DNA of 64,000 nucleotides, taken from assembly GCF_024979295.1 (NCBI RefSeq), contig NZ_JANLCJ010000001.1:930001-994000 (forward strand), read 5' to 3'. Of this stretch, positions 1-9,854 are shown in pieces. This DNA is from Herbiconiux daphne. Its GTDB lineage: Bacteria > Actinomycetota > Actinomycetes > Actinomycetales > Microbacteriaceae. The notes beneath the pieces were generated by a model, which searched no databases, was not told the DNA's origin, and worked only from the letters and a program-made list of their open reading frames with translations. The position numbers and the translations under genes are program-made. How positions within the stretch are numbered: the stretch's first letter is position 1; every line of letters starts with the position of its first letter.

Positions 1-25
1 GACCGTCCGCGTCCGCGGGACGGTC
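1..25 (+). terminator. Possible terminator hairpin of an upstream gene
   Basis: GACCGTCC at 1-8 pairs perfectly with GGACGGTC at 18-25 around a 9-base loop. Only a short ACTTT follows, so a U tract is weak. The hairpin sits just upstream of the putative promoter for the gene at 71, which fits a terminator for a gene outside the window. Its function is inferred. Confidence 0.35.
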
Positions 26-70
26 ACTTTGGCGCAACTCGGCGGGAGGAGTCGCTCGTAGACTTGGGGT

Positions 71-373
71 ATGCCTCGCAACAACCGTCCGCGCCGTCGC
101 GCCGCAGACGGGGACGGCGACGACGAGAACGACCTCTCGCGGCTGCTCGCGGGCTGGAAGAAGGTCGAGCACCGTCGTGACGGAGCCTGGAACGTGCAGC
201 CGGTGTCGGCGGCGAGTGCGGTGAAGGGCTACATCTGCCCCGGCTGCGGCCTGACCGTCGCCCCCGGAGTCGCCCACCTGGTCACCTGGCGGGCCGACGG
301 CGTGCTCGGCGACGCGAGCGACCTCGCCGCCCGGCGGCACTGGCACACCCACTGCTGGAGAATCGGAGGCTGA
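71..373 (+). CDS. Small conserved actinobacterial protein with putative zinc-binding cysteines/histidines
   Basis: This is a 100-residue protein with a basic N-terminus (residues 3-10) and an acidic stretch at 14-21. A CPGC knuckle lies at residues 56-59. Its likely partners are His69 and the C-terminal cluster HWHTHC (90-95), so one bound zinc is plausible. Proteins like this are often auto-labelled ATP/GTP-binding, but I see no P-loop. TAGACT at 59-64 lies 7 bases before the ATG and there is no Shine-Dalgarno, so the mRNA may be leaderless. The hydrolase gene follows after 4 bases, implying cotranscription. Biological role unknown. Confidence 0.75.
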   Translation: MPRNNRPRRRAADGDGDDENDLSRLLAGWKKVEHRRDGAWNVQPVSAASAVKGYICPGCGLTVAPGVAHLVTWRADGVLGDASDLAARRHWHTHCWRIGG

Positions 374-377
374 CGCC

Positions 378-1097
378 GTGACCACCACCCTCATCCGCAG
401 CAACACCGAGCTGCCCTCGCGCCGCGAGGAGATCGAGCTGCACACCGACGACGGGCTCACCCTCGTGGGAGAACTCGCGCTGCCGGTGTCGGGCGACCCG
501 GTCGCCACGCTGGTGACGCTGCATCCGCTGCCCACCCACGGCGGCTTCATGGACTCGCACGTGCTCCGCAAAGCCGCGGCACGACTCCCTGCGCTCGCCG
601 ACCTGGCCGTGCTGCGGTTCAACCTGCGCGGCGTCTCGTCGCCGCGGGGCACGAGCGAGGGCGCGTTCGACCACGGCGAGGGCGAGCGCTTCGACCTCAA
701 GGCGGCGATGGACTTCGTGGCCGAGCGGGGGCTGCCGCATCCGTGGCTCGTCGGCTGGTCGTTCGGCACCGAACTGGTGCTGCGCTACGGTGCGCAGTAC
801 CCGATCGACGGCGCCATCCTGCTGTCGCCGCCCCTGCACCGGGCGAGCGCCGACGAGGTGGCGGCCTGGGAGGGCAACGGCAAGCGCCTGGTCGCGCTCG
901 TTCCGGAGCACGACGACTTCCTGCGGCCGGCCGAAGCGCGGGAACGGTTCGCCTCGGTGCCCAGCATGGAACTGGTCGAGGTCGAGGGCGCCAAGCACCT
1001 GTGGGTGGGGGAGCCCCAGACCCGCCGGGTGCTCAACGAGATCGTGGCGCGCGTCAACGCGGCCGCCTACCCGCTGCCGGAGACCTACGAGGCCTGA
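378..1097 (+). CDS. Alpha/beta hydrolase (serine hydrolase)
   Basis: A 239-residue cytosolic alpha/beta hydrolase of the small dienelactone hydrolase/KANL3-like type. The nucleophile elbow GWSFG puts Ser128 at the active site. Asp179 or Asp180 (EHDD) and His207 (GAKHLW) complete a plausible triad. A conserved HPLPTHGG segment at about 49-56 would form the oxyanion region. There is no signal peptide. The start is the GTG at 378, 4 bases after the preceding stop. The gene ends convergent with the AI-2E-type exporter, 39 bp away. Substrate cannot be read from the sequence; an ester or acyl substrate is an inference. Confidence 0.8.
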   Translation: MTTTLIRSNTELPSRREEIELHTDDGLTLVGELALPVSGDPVATLVTLHPLPTHGGFMDSHVLRKAAARLPALADLAVLRFNLRGVSSPRGTSEGAFDHGEGERFDLKAAMDFVAERGLPHPWLVGWSFGTELVLRYGAQYPIDGAILLSPPLHRASADEVAAWEGNGKRLVALVPEHDDFLRPAEARERFASVPSMELVEVEGAKHLWVGEPQTRRVLNEIVARVNAAAYPLPETYEA

Positions 1098-1136
1098 CCG
1101 GCCGGATGGCGCCCGATCGGCGCGGCGCCCGAACGG

Positions 1137-2192
1137 TCAGCGCTCGTTCTGGATCGGGATGACGACCTGCTTGATGATGAGCAGGAAGCTCGCCGCGATC
1201 GGGATGGCCACCAGGGCGCCGAGCACCCCGAGCAGCGTGCCACCCGCCAGCGCCGCGATCACCACGATCGAGCCGGGCACCGAGACCGCGCGGTTCATGA
1301 TCTTCGGGCTCAGCAGGTAGGCCTCCACCTGCATGTAGACGATGTAGTAGATCGCCGCGACCAGCGCGGTGAGAGGCGACCCGAGCCCGGGGATGAGGCA
1401 GACCAGCACGATGATGGTCGAGCCCGAGATGGTTCCGACCAGCGGGATGAGCGACAGCACGCCGGCGAGGAAGGCCAGCACCGCGGGGAACGGAGCCTGG
1501 ATGATCGACAGGAAGATGAAGCTCAGCACACCGTTGATGAGGCCCAGACTGATCTGCCCCACGACGTAGCGGCCCACCGCTCCCGTCACCTGCTCGCTGA
1601 GGTCGGCGAAGCGCTCCCGCTTCGAGGCCGGCACGAGCCGGTAGACCGAGCGCTTCATGCCGCCGAGCGATGCCGTGAAATAGAGGGTCAGGATGAGCAC
1701 CACGACGGCCCCGAAGAAGCCGCTGGCGATGCCGATGCCCACCTCGAGCGCGCCGCCGGCCAGGGCCGTGACGTTTCCGGCGTCTTGGAAGTAGGTCACC
1801 ACGGCGTTGTAGACCTCGTTGACGTCGATGAATCCGCCGAGCTGATCGGTGACGCTGTCGCGCCAGTTCTGATCGAGAACCTGGTTGATGAGGTTCGGAA
1901 CCAGACCGAACAACTGCGACATCTGCTCGACGATGATCGGCACCACGGCGAACACCAGGCCTGTGAAGACGCCCAGAACCGCGACGAGCACCGTGAGGAT
2001 GGCCAGCCAGCGCGGCCAGTGCTTGCGTTCGAGCCACGAGATGATCGGATCGAGGCCCAGCGCGATGAACAGCGCCACGCCGATGTAGGTGAGGATCGTG
2101 GCCAGAGACACCACGGCCCCAAGGATCAGAAGGCCGACGCCCACCCCGAGCGTGGCCACGAGGCCGAGCGTGAACGCGTTCTGAATCTTCAC
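1137..2192 (-). CDS. AI-2E family transporter (permease)
   Basis: A 351-residue polytopic membrane protein of the AI-2E/PerM exporter family. Two hydrophobic helices lie at the N-terminus (about 8-30 and 32-50), and a third stretch follows at about 62-85. A large amphipathic loop comes next (about 90-145), and the rest is a run of further helices. The C-terminal segment rich in Gly, Ile and Ala (ALAGGTLLGVLGALVAIPIA) is characteristic. Family members export autoinducer-2 or act as Na+/H+ antiporters, so the substrate here is open. The start is GTG (GTGAAGATTC) with a purine-rich GAGG upstream. It is transcribed alone, convergent with the hydrolase. Confidence 0.85.
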   Translation of the reverse strand: MKIQNAFTLGLVATLGVGVGLLILGAVVSLATILTYIGVALFIALGLDPIISWLERKHWPRWLAILTVLVAVLGVFTGLVFAVVPIIVEQMSQLFGLVPNLINQVLDQNWRDSVTDQLGGFIDVNEVYNAVVTYFQDAGNVTALAGGALEVGIGIASGFFGAVVVLILTLYFTASLGGMKRSVYRLVPASKRERFADLSEQVTGAVGRYVVGQISLGLINGVLSFIFLSIIQAPFPAVLAFLAGVLSLIPLVGTISGSTIIVLVCLIPGLGSPLTALVAAIYYIVYMQVEAYLLSPKIMNRAVSVPGSIVVIAALAGGTLLGVLGALVAIPIAASFLLIIKQVVIPIQNER

Positions 2193-2319
2193 GGAGGGCT
2201 CCCTCGGATGCGGCGTCCCGGCGGACGTTGCTCAATCCTATGGGGCGCCGAAGATCACGATCATGCATCGACGCACGCGGGTTCCGTGTCGTGGTGAACG
2301 CCCCCTGAACGTACCCTGT

Positions 2320-2348
2320 GTGAGACGCCAGGCTCCATCGGCTATCTT
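2320..2348 (+). promoter_or_regulatory. Putative sigma-70 type promoter
   Basis: A -10-like TATCTT lies at 2343-2348 and a weak -35-like GTGAGA at 2320-2325, 17 bases apart. The predicted transcription start near 2355 falls after the ATG at 2352, which supports the GTG at 2373 as the real start of the downstream gene. Confidence 0.35.
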
Positions 2349-2372
2349 TTAATGTCTTTGTCAGGAGTCTTC

Positions 2373-4190
2373 GTGCGCTTTATCTTCGCCATCTTCGCCT
2401 TCATCATCGCGACCGCGCTGATCGGCGTCGGCGTCGCGCAACGAACCGTGTTCCTTCCGCCGAACACCGTGACCTCGACGGTCGAGCTCGACGGCGATGT
2501 TCCCTACGCCATGATCGACTCGTCGGCGCTCCGTGCGCACGACGGCAAGCAGACCCTCGTGCTGAGCGGCAGCGACACCGTTTTCGCCGCCTACGGCCGC
2601 ACGGCCGACGTCGCGGCGTGGCTCGACGGCTCCGAATACGACTCGGTCACGGCCGATTCCACCACCGGCGACCTGGTGTCGACCGCGGTCCCGGCCGATC
2701 CGGATGCCGCCGACAACGTCGCGAGCGGCTCGGCGAACCCGGCCGGCAGTGACCTCTGGCTCGAGCAGTTCACGGCCGACGGCGCGATGTACCGCACCGT
2801 CAACCTGCCCGCCGGCTACTCCGTGATCGTCGCCTCCGACGGCTCGCAGCCCGCGCCCACGACCATCAAGATCTCGTGGCCCATCGCCAACGCCACCCCG
2901 TGGGTCGGCCCCCTGCTGGTGGCGGGCGTCGCGTTCCTGCTCGCCGGCCTCGTGCTGCTCATCCTGGGGCTGCTGCACATGCGCCGCTCCCAGCGGCCTC
3001 GGCGGAAGCCGCCGGCACTGCCGAAGGGCAAGCGCTTCTCGGCCTCGCGCACCAACGCCATCGAGTCGGGCGTCAGGCGCGGCCGCCGCTCCATCGCCCC
3101 GGCGATCGCGGTTCCGATCGCGCTCGCCTCACTCGTCGCCCTGGGCGGTTGCTCGGCCGACTACTGGCCCCAGCCCGCGCCGGCCGCCACCGGCACGGCC
3201 GCGGCCACCGCGACGCCCGGTGCCGACGGTTCGACGGCGACGCCCGCCACCGACTCGACCGAGCCCACCGAGGCCGTCGACGACGACAGCCCCATCCCCG
3301 CCGTCACCGAGGCGCAGCTCGAGGCGATCGTCGCGAACATCTCGTCGGTCACGGCCGAAGCGGATGCCTCGAGCAGCACCGACACCCTGGCCAACCGCTT
3401 CTCGGGCCCCGCCCTCGAACTCCGGTCGGCCACCTACGCCATCCGTGCCGGCTACCCGGAATACCCGGCGCCGCAGGCCATCCCGGCCGGTCCGCTGCAG
3501 GTGGTGCTGCCGCAGGCGAGTGACGTGTGGCCGAAGACGGTCTTCACGATCGTGCAGGGCGACGACGCCGCGGTGCCCCCGGTGGCACTCATGCTCGTGC
3601 AGGAGACCCCGCGGTCGAACTTCAAGGTCTACTACGAGATCACGCTCGAGCCCGACACGAGCCTTCCTCCCGTCGCCGCGGCGAGCGTGGGCACGACCCG
3701 CCTGGCGCCCGACACCAAGCTGCTGAAGATGACCCCCGACCAGCTGAAGACGGCGTATGCCGACATCCTGTCGGTCGGCGACTCCAGCCAGTACATCGAC
3801 CAGATCGATGCCACGGGCGACACCCTGCGCACCCAGGTCGGCGTCGACTACAAGAACGCGAAGAAGGCCGGCCTGCCCACCACGGCCACCATCGATTTCG
3901 CCCAGGTGGCGGCATCCGGTCAGAGCATCGCCCTCGCCACCAGCGAGTCGGGCGCCCTCGTGGCGGTCGACCTCAGCGAGTCCGAGACCGTGAAGCCCGT
4001 GGAGTCGGGTGCCACGGTGAGCGCCGAGGGCGCGGTGAAGGCCCTGTCGGGAATCACCGAGACCGCCAAGGGCGTTGAAGCGGTGTACGGCTATCAGCTG
4101 TTGTTCTACATCCCCCCGTTCGGAGACACTGGTAAGGCCGAGTTGCTGGGCTTCAGCCAGGGCCTCGTTCAAGCGAAGGAGTTGCCGTGA
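2373..4190 (+). CDS. Membrane protein with an internal lipobox-like segment, conserved in Microbacteriaceae, function unknown
   Basis: The 605-residue product starts at GTG 2373, because AGGAG (2363-2367) is correctly spaced for it; an in-frame ATG at 2352 would add 7 residues. It has an N-terminal membrane segment, an extracellular domain of about 150 residues, a second helix (about 177-203), and a basic cytoplasmic linker. A third hydrophobic segment ends in LVALGGC with Cys at about 260, which looks exactly like a lipoprotein signal. A Thr/Ala/Pro-rich linker and a 300-residue C-terminal domain follow. It resembles a membrane protein fused to a lipoprotein. The stop overlaps the next start (GTGA), so the two proteins are translationally coupled. 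Confidence 0.75.
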   Translation: MRFIFAIFAFIIATALIGVGVAQRTVFLPPNTVTSTVELDGDVPYAMIDSSALRAHDGKQTLVLSGSDTVFAAYGRTADVAAWLDGSEYDSVTADSTTGDLVSTAVPADPDAADNVASGSANPAGSDLWLEQFTADGAMYRTVNLPAGYSVIVASDGSQPAPTTIKISWPIANATPWVGPLLVAGVAFLLAGLVLLILGLLHMRRSQRPRRKPPALPKGKRFSASRTNAIESGVRRGRRSIAPAIAVPIALASLVALGGCSADYWPQPAPAATGTAAATATPGADGSTATPATDSTEPTEAVDDDSPIPAVTEAQLEAIVANISSVTAEADASSSTDTLANRFSGPALELRSATYAIRAGYPEYPAPQAIPAGPLQVVLPQASDVWPKTVFTIVQGDDAAVPPVALMLVQETPRSNFKVYYEITLEPDTSLPPVAAASVGTTRLAPDTKLLKMTPDQLKTAYADILSVGDSSQYIDQIDATGDTLRTQVGVDYKNAKKAGLPTTATIDFAQVAASGQSIALATSESGALVAVDLSESETVKPVESGATVSAEGAVKALSGITETAKGVEAVYGYQLLFYIPPFGDTGKAELLGFSQGLVQAKELP

Positions 4191-5155
4191 GCATGCCCCC
4201 GCCCTCCGCCGCCAACCTGCGCGGCGCCGTCGACCTGTCGTCGCTCGTGAACCGCGCCAACTCGCCGGCGCCCGGTGCCGGTGCCGCGGGCGCTCCGGCC
4301 GCGCCCGGCGCCCCCGTCGGCGTGCTGCCCTCGCTCGTGCTCGAGGCCGATGACACCACGTTCACCCAGTTCATCGACCTGTCGAACACGGTTCCCGTCA
4401 TCGTCGACCTCAAGGCGTCCTGGGCCGAGCAGAGCACCGAGCTGAGCGCCGTGCTGGCGAAGGTCGTCACCGAATACGCCGGTCGCATCGTGCTCGTCGG
4501 CGTCGACGTCGAGGCCAACCCGCAGCTCGCTCAGGCCTTCCAGGCGCAGTCGGTGCCCACGGTCGCCGCCCTCGTCGGCGGCCGCCCCGTGTCGCTCTTC
4601 GCGGGCGCCTACCCCGAGGCCGACGTGCGCGCGGTCATCGAGCAGGTGCTGCAGCTGGCCGCGCAGAACGGCGTCACCGGCACCGTCGCGGTCGAGGGCG
4701 TCGACCCGGATGCCGCTCCGGCCGAGCCCGTCGAAGAACCCCTGCCGCCGCACCACGCCGAGGCCTACGACGCCATCGCGAACGGCGACTACGCCACCGC
4801 CATCAAGGAATACCAGACGGCCATCGCCCAGAACCCCCGCGATTCGCTCGCGGTGGCGGGTCTGGCACAGGTCAAGCTGCTCGCACGGCTGCAGGACAAG
4901 TCGCTCGACGAGATCCGCAACGCCGCGGCCGCGAACCCCGACGACCTCGAGGCCCAGCTGCTGGTCGCCGACCTCGATCTCTCCGGCGGCCACATCGACG
5001 ACGCCTTCGACCGCCTGCTCACCCTGTTCCCGAAACAGGATGCCGCCGGCAAAGACCTCATCCGCACCCGCCTCCTCGAACTCTTCGAGGTCGTGGGCAC
5101 CGACGACCCCCGTGTCGCCACGGCGCGCCGCCGCCTGGCCGCCCTGCTGTACTAG
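4187..5155 (+). CDS. YbbN-like protein: redox-inactive thioredoxin fold plus TPR domain
   Basis: A 322-residue cytosolic protein. After an Ala/Pro/Gly-rich leader (about 28-48), residues 50-150 form a thioredoxin fold. The active-site WCxxC is replaced by W79-A-E-Q-S, so thiol redox activity is not expected. The C-terminal half (about 185-322) is TPR-like, as in E. coli CnoX/YbbN, a holdase-type chaperone. The start is GTG 4187: AAGGAG at 4176-4181 is 5 bases upstream, better than for the ATG at 4193. The start overlaps the stop of the membrane-protein gene. A role in protein quality control is inferred from the family. Confidence 0.85.
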   Translation: MSMPPPSAANLRGAVDLSSLVNRANSPAPGAGAAGAPAAPGAPVGVLPSLVLEADDTTFTQFIDLSNTVPVIVDLKASWAEQSTELSAVLAKVVTEYAGRIVLVGVDVEANPQLAQAFQAQSVPTVAALVGGRPVSLFAGAYPEADVRAVIEQVLQLAAQNGVTGTVAVEGVDPDAAPAEPVEEPLPPHHAEAYDAIANGDYATAIKEYQTAIAQNPRDSLAVAGLAQVKLLARLQDKSLDEIRNAAAANPDDLEAQLLVADLDLSGGHIDDAFDRLLTLFPKQDAAGKDLIRTRLLELFEVVGTDDPRVATARRRLAALLY

Positions 5156-5159
5156 CTGC

Positions 5160-5190
5160 CGTCGCGGCCGTGCTTCGCGCGGCTGCGACG
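5160..5190 (+). terminator. Hairpin directly after the ybbN-like gene
   Basis: CGTCGCGGCCG (5160-5170) pairs with CGGCTGCGACG (5180-5190), with one G-U wobble and a 9-base loop. It begins 4 bases after the stop codon. There is no U tract, as is common for actinobacterial terminators. Confidence 0.5.
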
Positions 5191-5218
5191 GGCGTCGCCG
5201 GTCCCTGCCAGGCGCCGC

Positions 5219-5282
5219 GCGACATGTGACGACGCGGTCGCTCGCGCGGCCACGCCGTCACCTTGGGTCGTCGACAAAGGCC
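5219..5282 (+). repeat. 64-bp dispersed repeat, copy 1
   Basis: This stretch aligns without gaps to 15298-15361 at 48 of 64 positions by my count. Shared blocks are GCGACATGT, GCGGTCGCT, GCGGCC, TCACC and TGGGTCGTCGA. Both copies follow the stop codon and 3' hairpin of a plus-strand gene that converges on a glycogen gene. Function unknown. Confidence 0.6.
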
Positions 5283-5311
5283 TGTTGCGTGCAGTGCCGT
5301 GCTCAAGCACA

Positions 5312-5396
5312 GCGAAGGGGGCTGGATTCTTCCTCCCCGCCGCCTTTGAGCTCCGCTCAACCCTTAGGCGGGGAGTGAGAATCCAGCCCCCTTCGC
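5312..5396. repeat. 85-bp nested perfect hairpin between convergent genes
   Basis: Three nested perfect stems are visible. The outer arms GCGAAGGGGGCTGGATTCT (5312-5330) and 5378-5396 are 19 bp each. CTCCCCGCC (5333-5341) pairs with 5367-5375. TTGAGC (5346-5351) pairs with GCTCAA (5355-5360) around a 3-base loop. It ends 4 bases before the glgB stop codon, so it may be a bidirectional terminator. It is far larger than a terminator needs, so a structured RNA or palindromic mobile element is also possible. Confidence 0.7.
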
Positions 5397-5400
5397 GTCC

Positions 5401-7619
<2,219 letters not shown>

Positions 7620-7620
<1 letters not shown>

Positions 7621-9677
7621 CAGGATGCGCCACCTTCGTTGTCGTGATCGGGTCGGTGGGAGACGTGCAGGATGTGGGAGGGCTGCGTGAAGGCGTCGAG
7701 TCGCACGTAGTTGTCGGTCGACCACTCCCACACGTTCTCCGACAAGAGGTCGGTGACCTCGAACGTCGCCCCCGCCGGCAGGCCGAGCAGCGCGAGGTCG
7801 AGGTGCACCGTGGTCTCGCGCACCGAGTGCGGGTCGACGTTCACCACCACGATCACGGTGTCGGCGACGCCGTCGGGCGTGAACTCGGCGTCGAGGTGCT
7901 TGGAGTAGACCACGATCGAGTCGTCGTCGCTGCCGTGGAACCGCAGGTTGCGCAGCTGGCCGAGGGCCGGGTGGTCGCGGCGGATCCGGTTGAGTTGCGT
8001 GATGTCGGGCGCGATCGAGTGCCCGCTCTCTTCGGCGGCCGCGAAGTCGCGCGGACGGAACTCGTACTTCTCGTTGTCGATGTTCTCTTCGGCACCGGGG
8101 CGCGCCACGTTCTCGATCAGCTCGAACCCGGAATACACCCCCCACGACGGCGCTCCGGTGGCCGCGAGCACCGAACGGATGCGATAGGCCGGCCGACCGC
8201 CGAACTGCAGGTACTCGGTGAGGATGTCGGGCGTGTTCACGAAGAGATTGGGGCGGTAGTAGGCATCCGTCTCCTGCGAGATGCTCGTGAAGAACTCCTC
8301 GATCTCGACCTTCGTGTTGCGCCAGGTGAAGTAGCTGTAGGACTGCTGGAAACCCACCTTGGCCAGGGCGCGCATCGGAGCCGGCCGGGTGAAGGCCTCG
8401 GCGAGGAAGACGACCTCCGGATGCGCGGTGTTGACCTCGTGGATGACCCACTCCCAGAAATCGAGCGGCTTGGTGTGCGGGTTGTCGACGCGGAAGATCT
8501 TGACGCCGAGCGAGATCCAGTACTCCAGCAGGCGCAGCGCCTCGACCCGGATGCCGTCGGAGTCGTTGTCGAAGTTGATGGGGTAGATGTCCTGGTATTT
8601 CTTGGGCGGGTTCTCGGCGTAGGCGATCGACCCGTCGGGCAGCGTGGTGAACCACTCCGGATGCGCCGTCACCCACGGGTGATCGGGCGAGGCCTGCAGG
8701 GCGAAGTCGAGCGCCACCTCGAGCCCGGCCTTCTTGGCCTGGCCGAGGAAGTACTTGAAGTCGGCGATCGTGCCGAGCTCGGGGTGCACCGTGTCGTGAC
8801 CGCCGGCCGCGCCGCCGATGGCCCACGGGGAGCCCGGGTCGCCGGGCTTGGGGTCGAGCGTGTTGTTGCGGCCCTTGCGGAATGCCTCGCCGATGGGGTG
8901 GATCGGGGGCAGATAGAGCACGTCGAAGCCCATCTCGGCCACCTGCGGCAGGCGCTTCGCGGCCGAGCGGAAGGTGCCGCTCTTCCAGGTGCCGTCGGCC
9001 GACTGCTTCGCGCCGATCGAGCGCGGGAAGAACTCGTACCACGAGCCCGCTCCGGCGCGGGTGCGCTCGACCTTGAGCGGCAGCCAGTCGGAGTAGGTGA
9101 CGAGGCTCTGCGCCGGGTGCACCCGCAGGGCGTCGGTCACCGCGGTGCCGTAGGCGAGGCCGAGGCGCTCGCTCGCGGGCCCTGCGGTCTGGCGCAGTTC
9201 GGCCGAGACCCGCGCGAACAGGTCGCGCTCGTCGGCGGGACGGGTCTGCTCGGCGGCCAGGCGCGAGAACAGCTGCGCGCCGATGTCGAACATGAGCTCG
9301 ACGTCGATGCCGGCCGCGATCTTGATGGTGGCGTTGTGGGCCCAGGTGGCGTAGTCGTCGGAGTAGCCGCGGATGCGGAAGCGCCAGTGACCGGGCGAGG
9401 TGACCTGCGCGAGCCCGCGCCACTCGTCGTCCCACGGGTAGGTGCGGGTTAGTGGTCGGTCGATCAGGGTGCCGTCGGGCGCCTCGAGCTCGAGGTGGGC
9501 GCCGACCGCGTCGTGCCCCTCGCGGAACACGATGGCCCCGAACGGGATGACCTCGCCGACGAAGCCCTTGGCGGGCCATCGCCCGCCGTCGACCTGGGGG
9601 AACGCCTGAAGGATCGGGATGCGTCCGATCGCGGGCTGGAAGGGCTTCGGTGCCGTCGTGTCTCGAGATGCTGCCAC
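7620..9677 (-). CDS. glgE: Alpha-1,4-glucan:maltose-1-phosphate maltosyltransferase GlgE
   Basis: A 685-residue GH13_3 enzyme that extends alpha-1,4-glucan with maltose from maltose-1-phosphate. The N-terminal beta domain (about 15-140) is followed by the barrel. Nucleophile Asp398 lies in [10 protein letters not shown] and acid Glu427 in FLAEAFTRP, both GlgE signatures. The start is GTG 9677 (VAASRDTT). A promoter-like TTGCAG-16-TAGGGT places the transcription start on this GTG, so the mRNA is probably leaderless. It is coupled to glgB. The usual partners treS and mak are not beside it, so the source of maltose-1-phosphate must be encoded elsewhere. Confidence 0.96.
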
Positions 9678-9683
9678 AATCCG

Positions 9684-9711
9684 ACCCTACCGACAAAGAC
9701 CCCTGCTGCAA
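9684..9711 (-). promoter_or_regulatory. Putative leaderless promoter of glgE-glgB
   Basis: Read on the minus strand, TTGCAG (9711-9706) and TAGGGT (9689-9684) are separated by 16 bases. Seven bases below the -10 box lies 9677, the first base of the glgE GTG. No Shine-Dalgarno is present. Confidence 0.45.
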
Positions 9712-9751
9712 GGTGTGGCGGGCACTCTCGACGCGGGGCCGCACGGCCGAC

Positions 9752-9780
9752 ATGACCTCGTCACACGACTGCTCTAGGCT
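9752..9780 (+). promoter_or_regulatory. Putative promoter of glgP
   Basis: ATGACC (9752-9757) and TAGGCT (9775-9780) are separated by 17 bases, giving a leader of about 68 bases before the glgP start. The start has a strong AAGGAG Shine-Dalgarno at 9841-9846, unlike the divergent glgE. Confidence 0.4.
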
Positions 9781-9854
9781 GGGGCGGTCGTCTCCCTGCA
9801 CCACGGCGACCGTCGTTCGACAGGCGTCCCGACGCCGAAGAAGGAGATAATCGC

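Noticed and set aside
7621..9804. Very long open frame on the minus strand joining glgB to an N-terminal extension of about 700 residues
   Set aside because: The extension reads through glgE in another frame and is Arg/Ala-rich low-complexity text. glgE is a clear family protein on the same DNA, so glgB starts at 7620.
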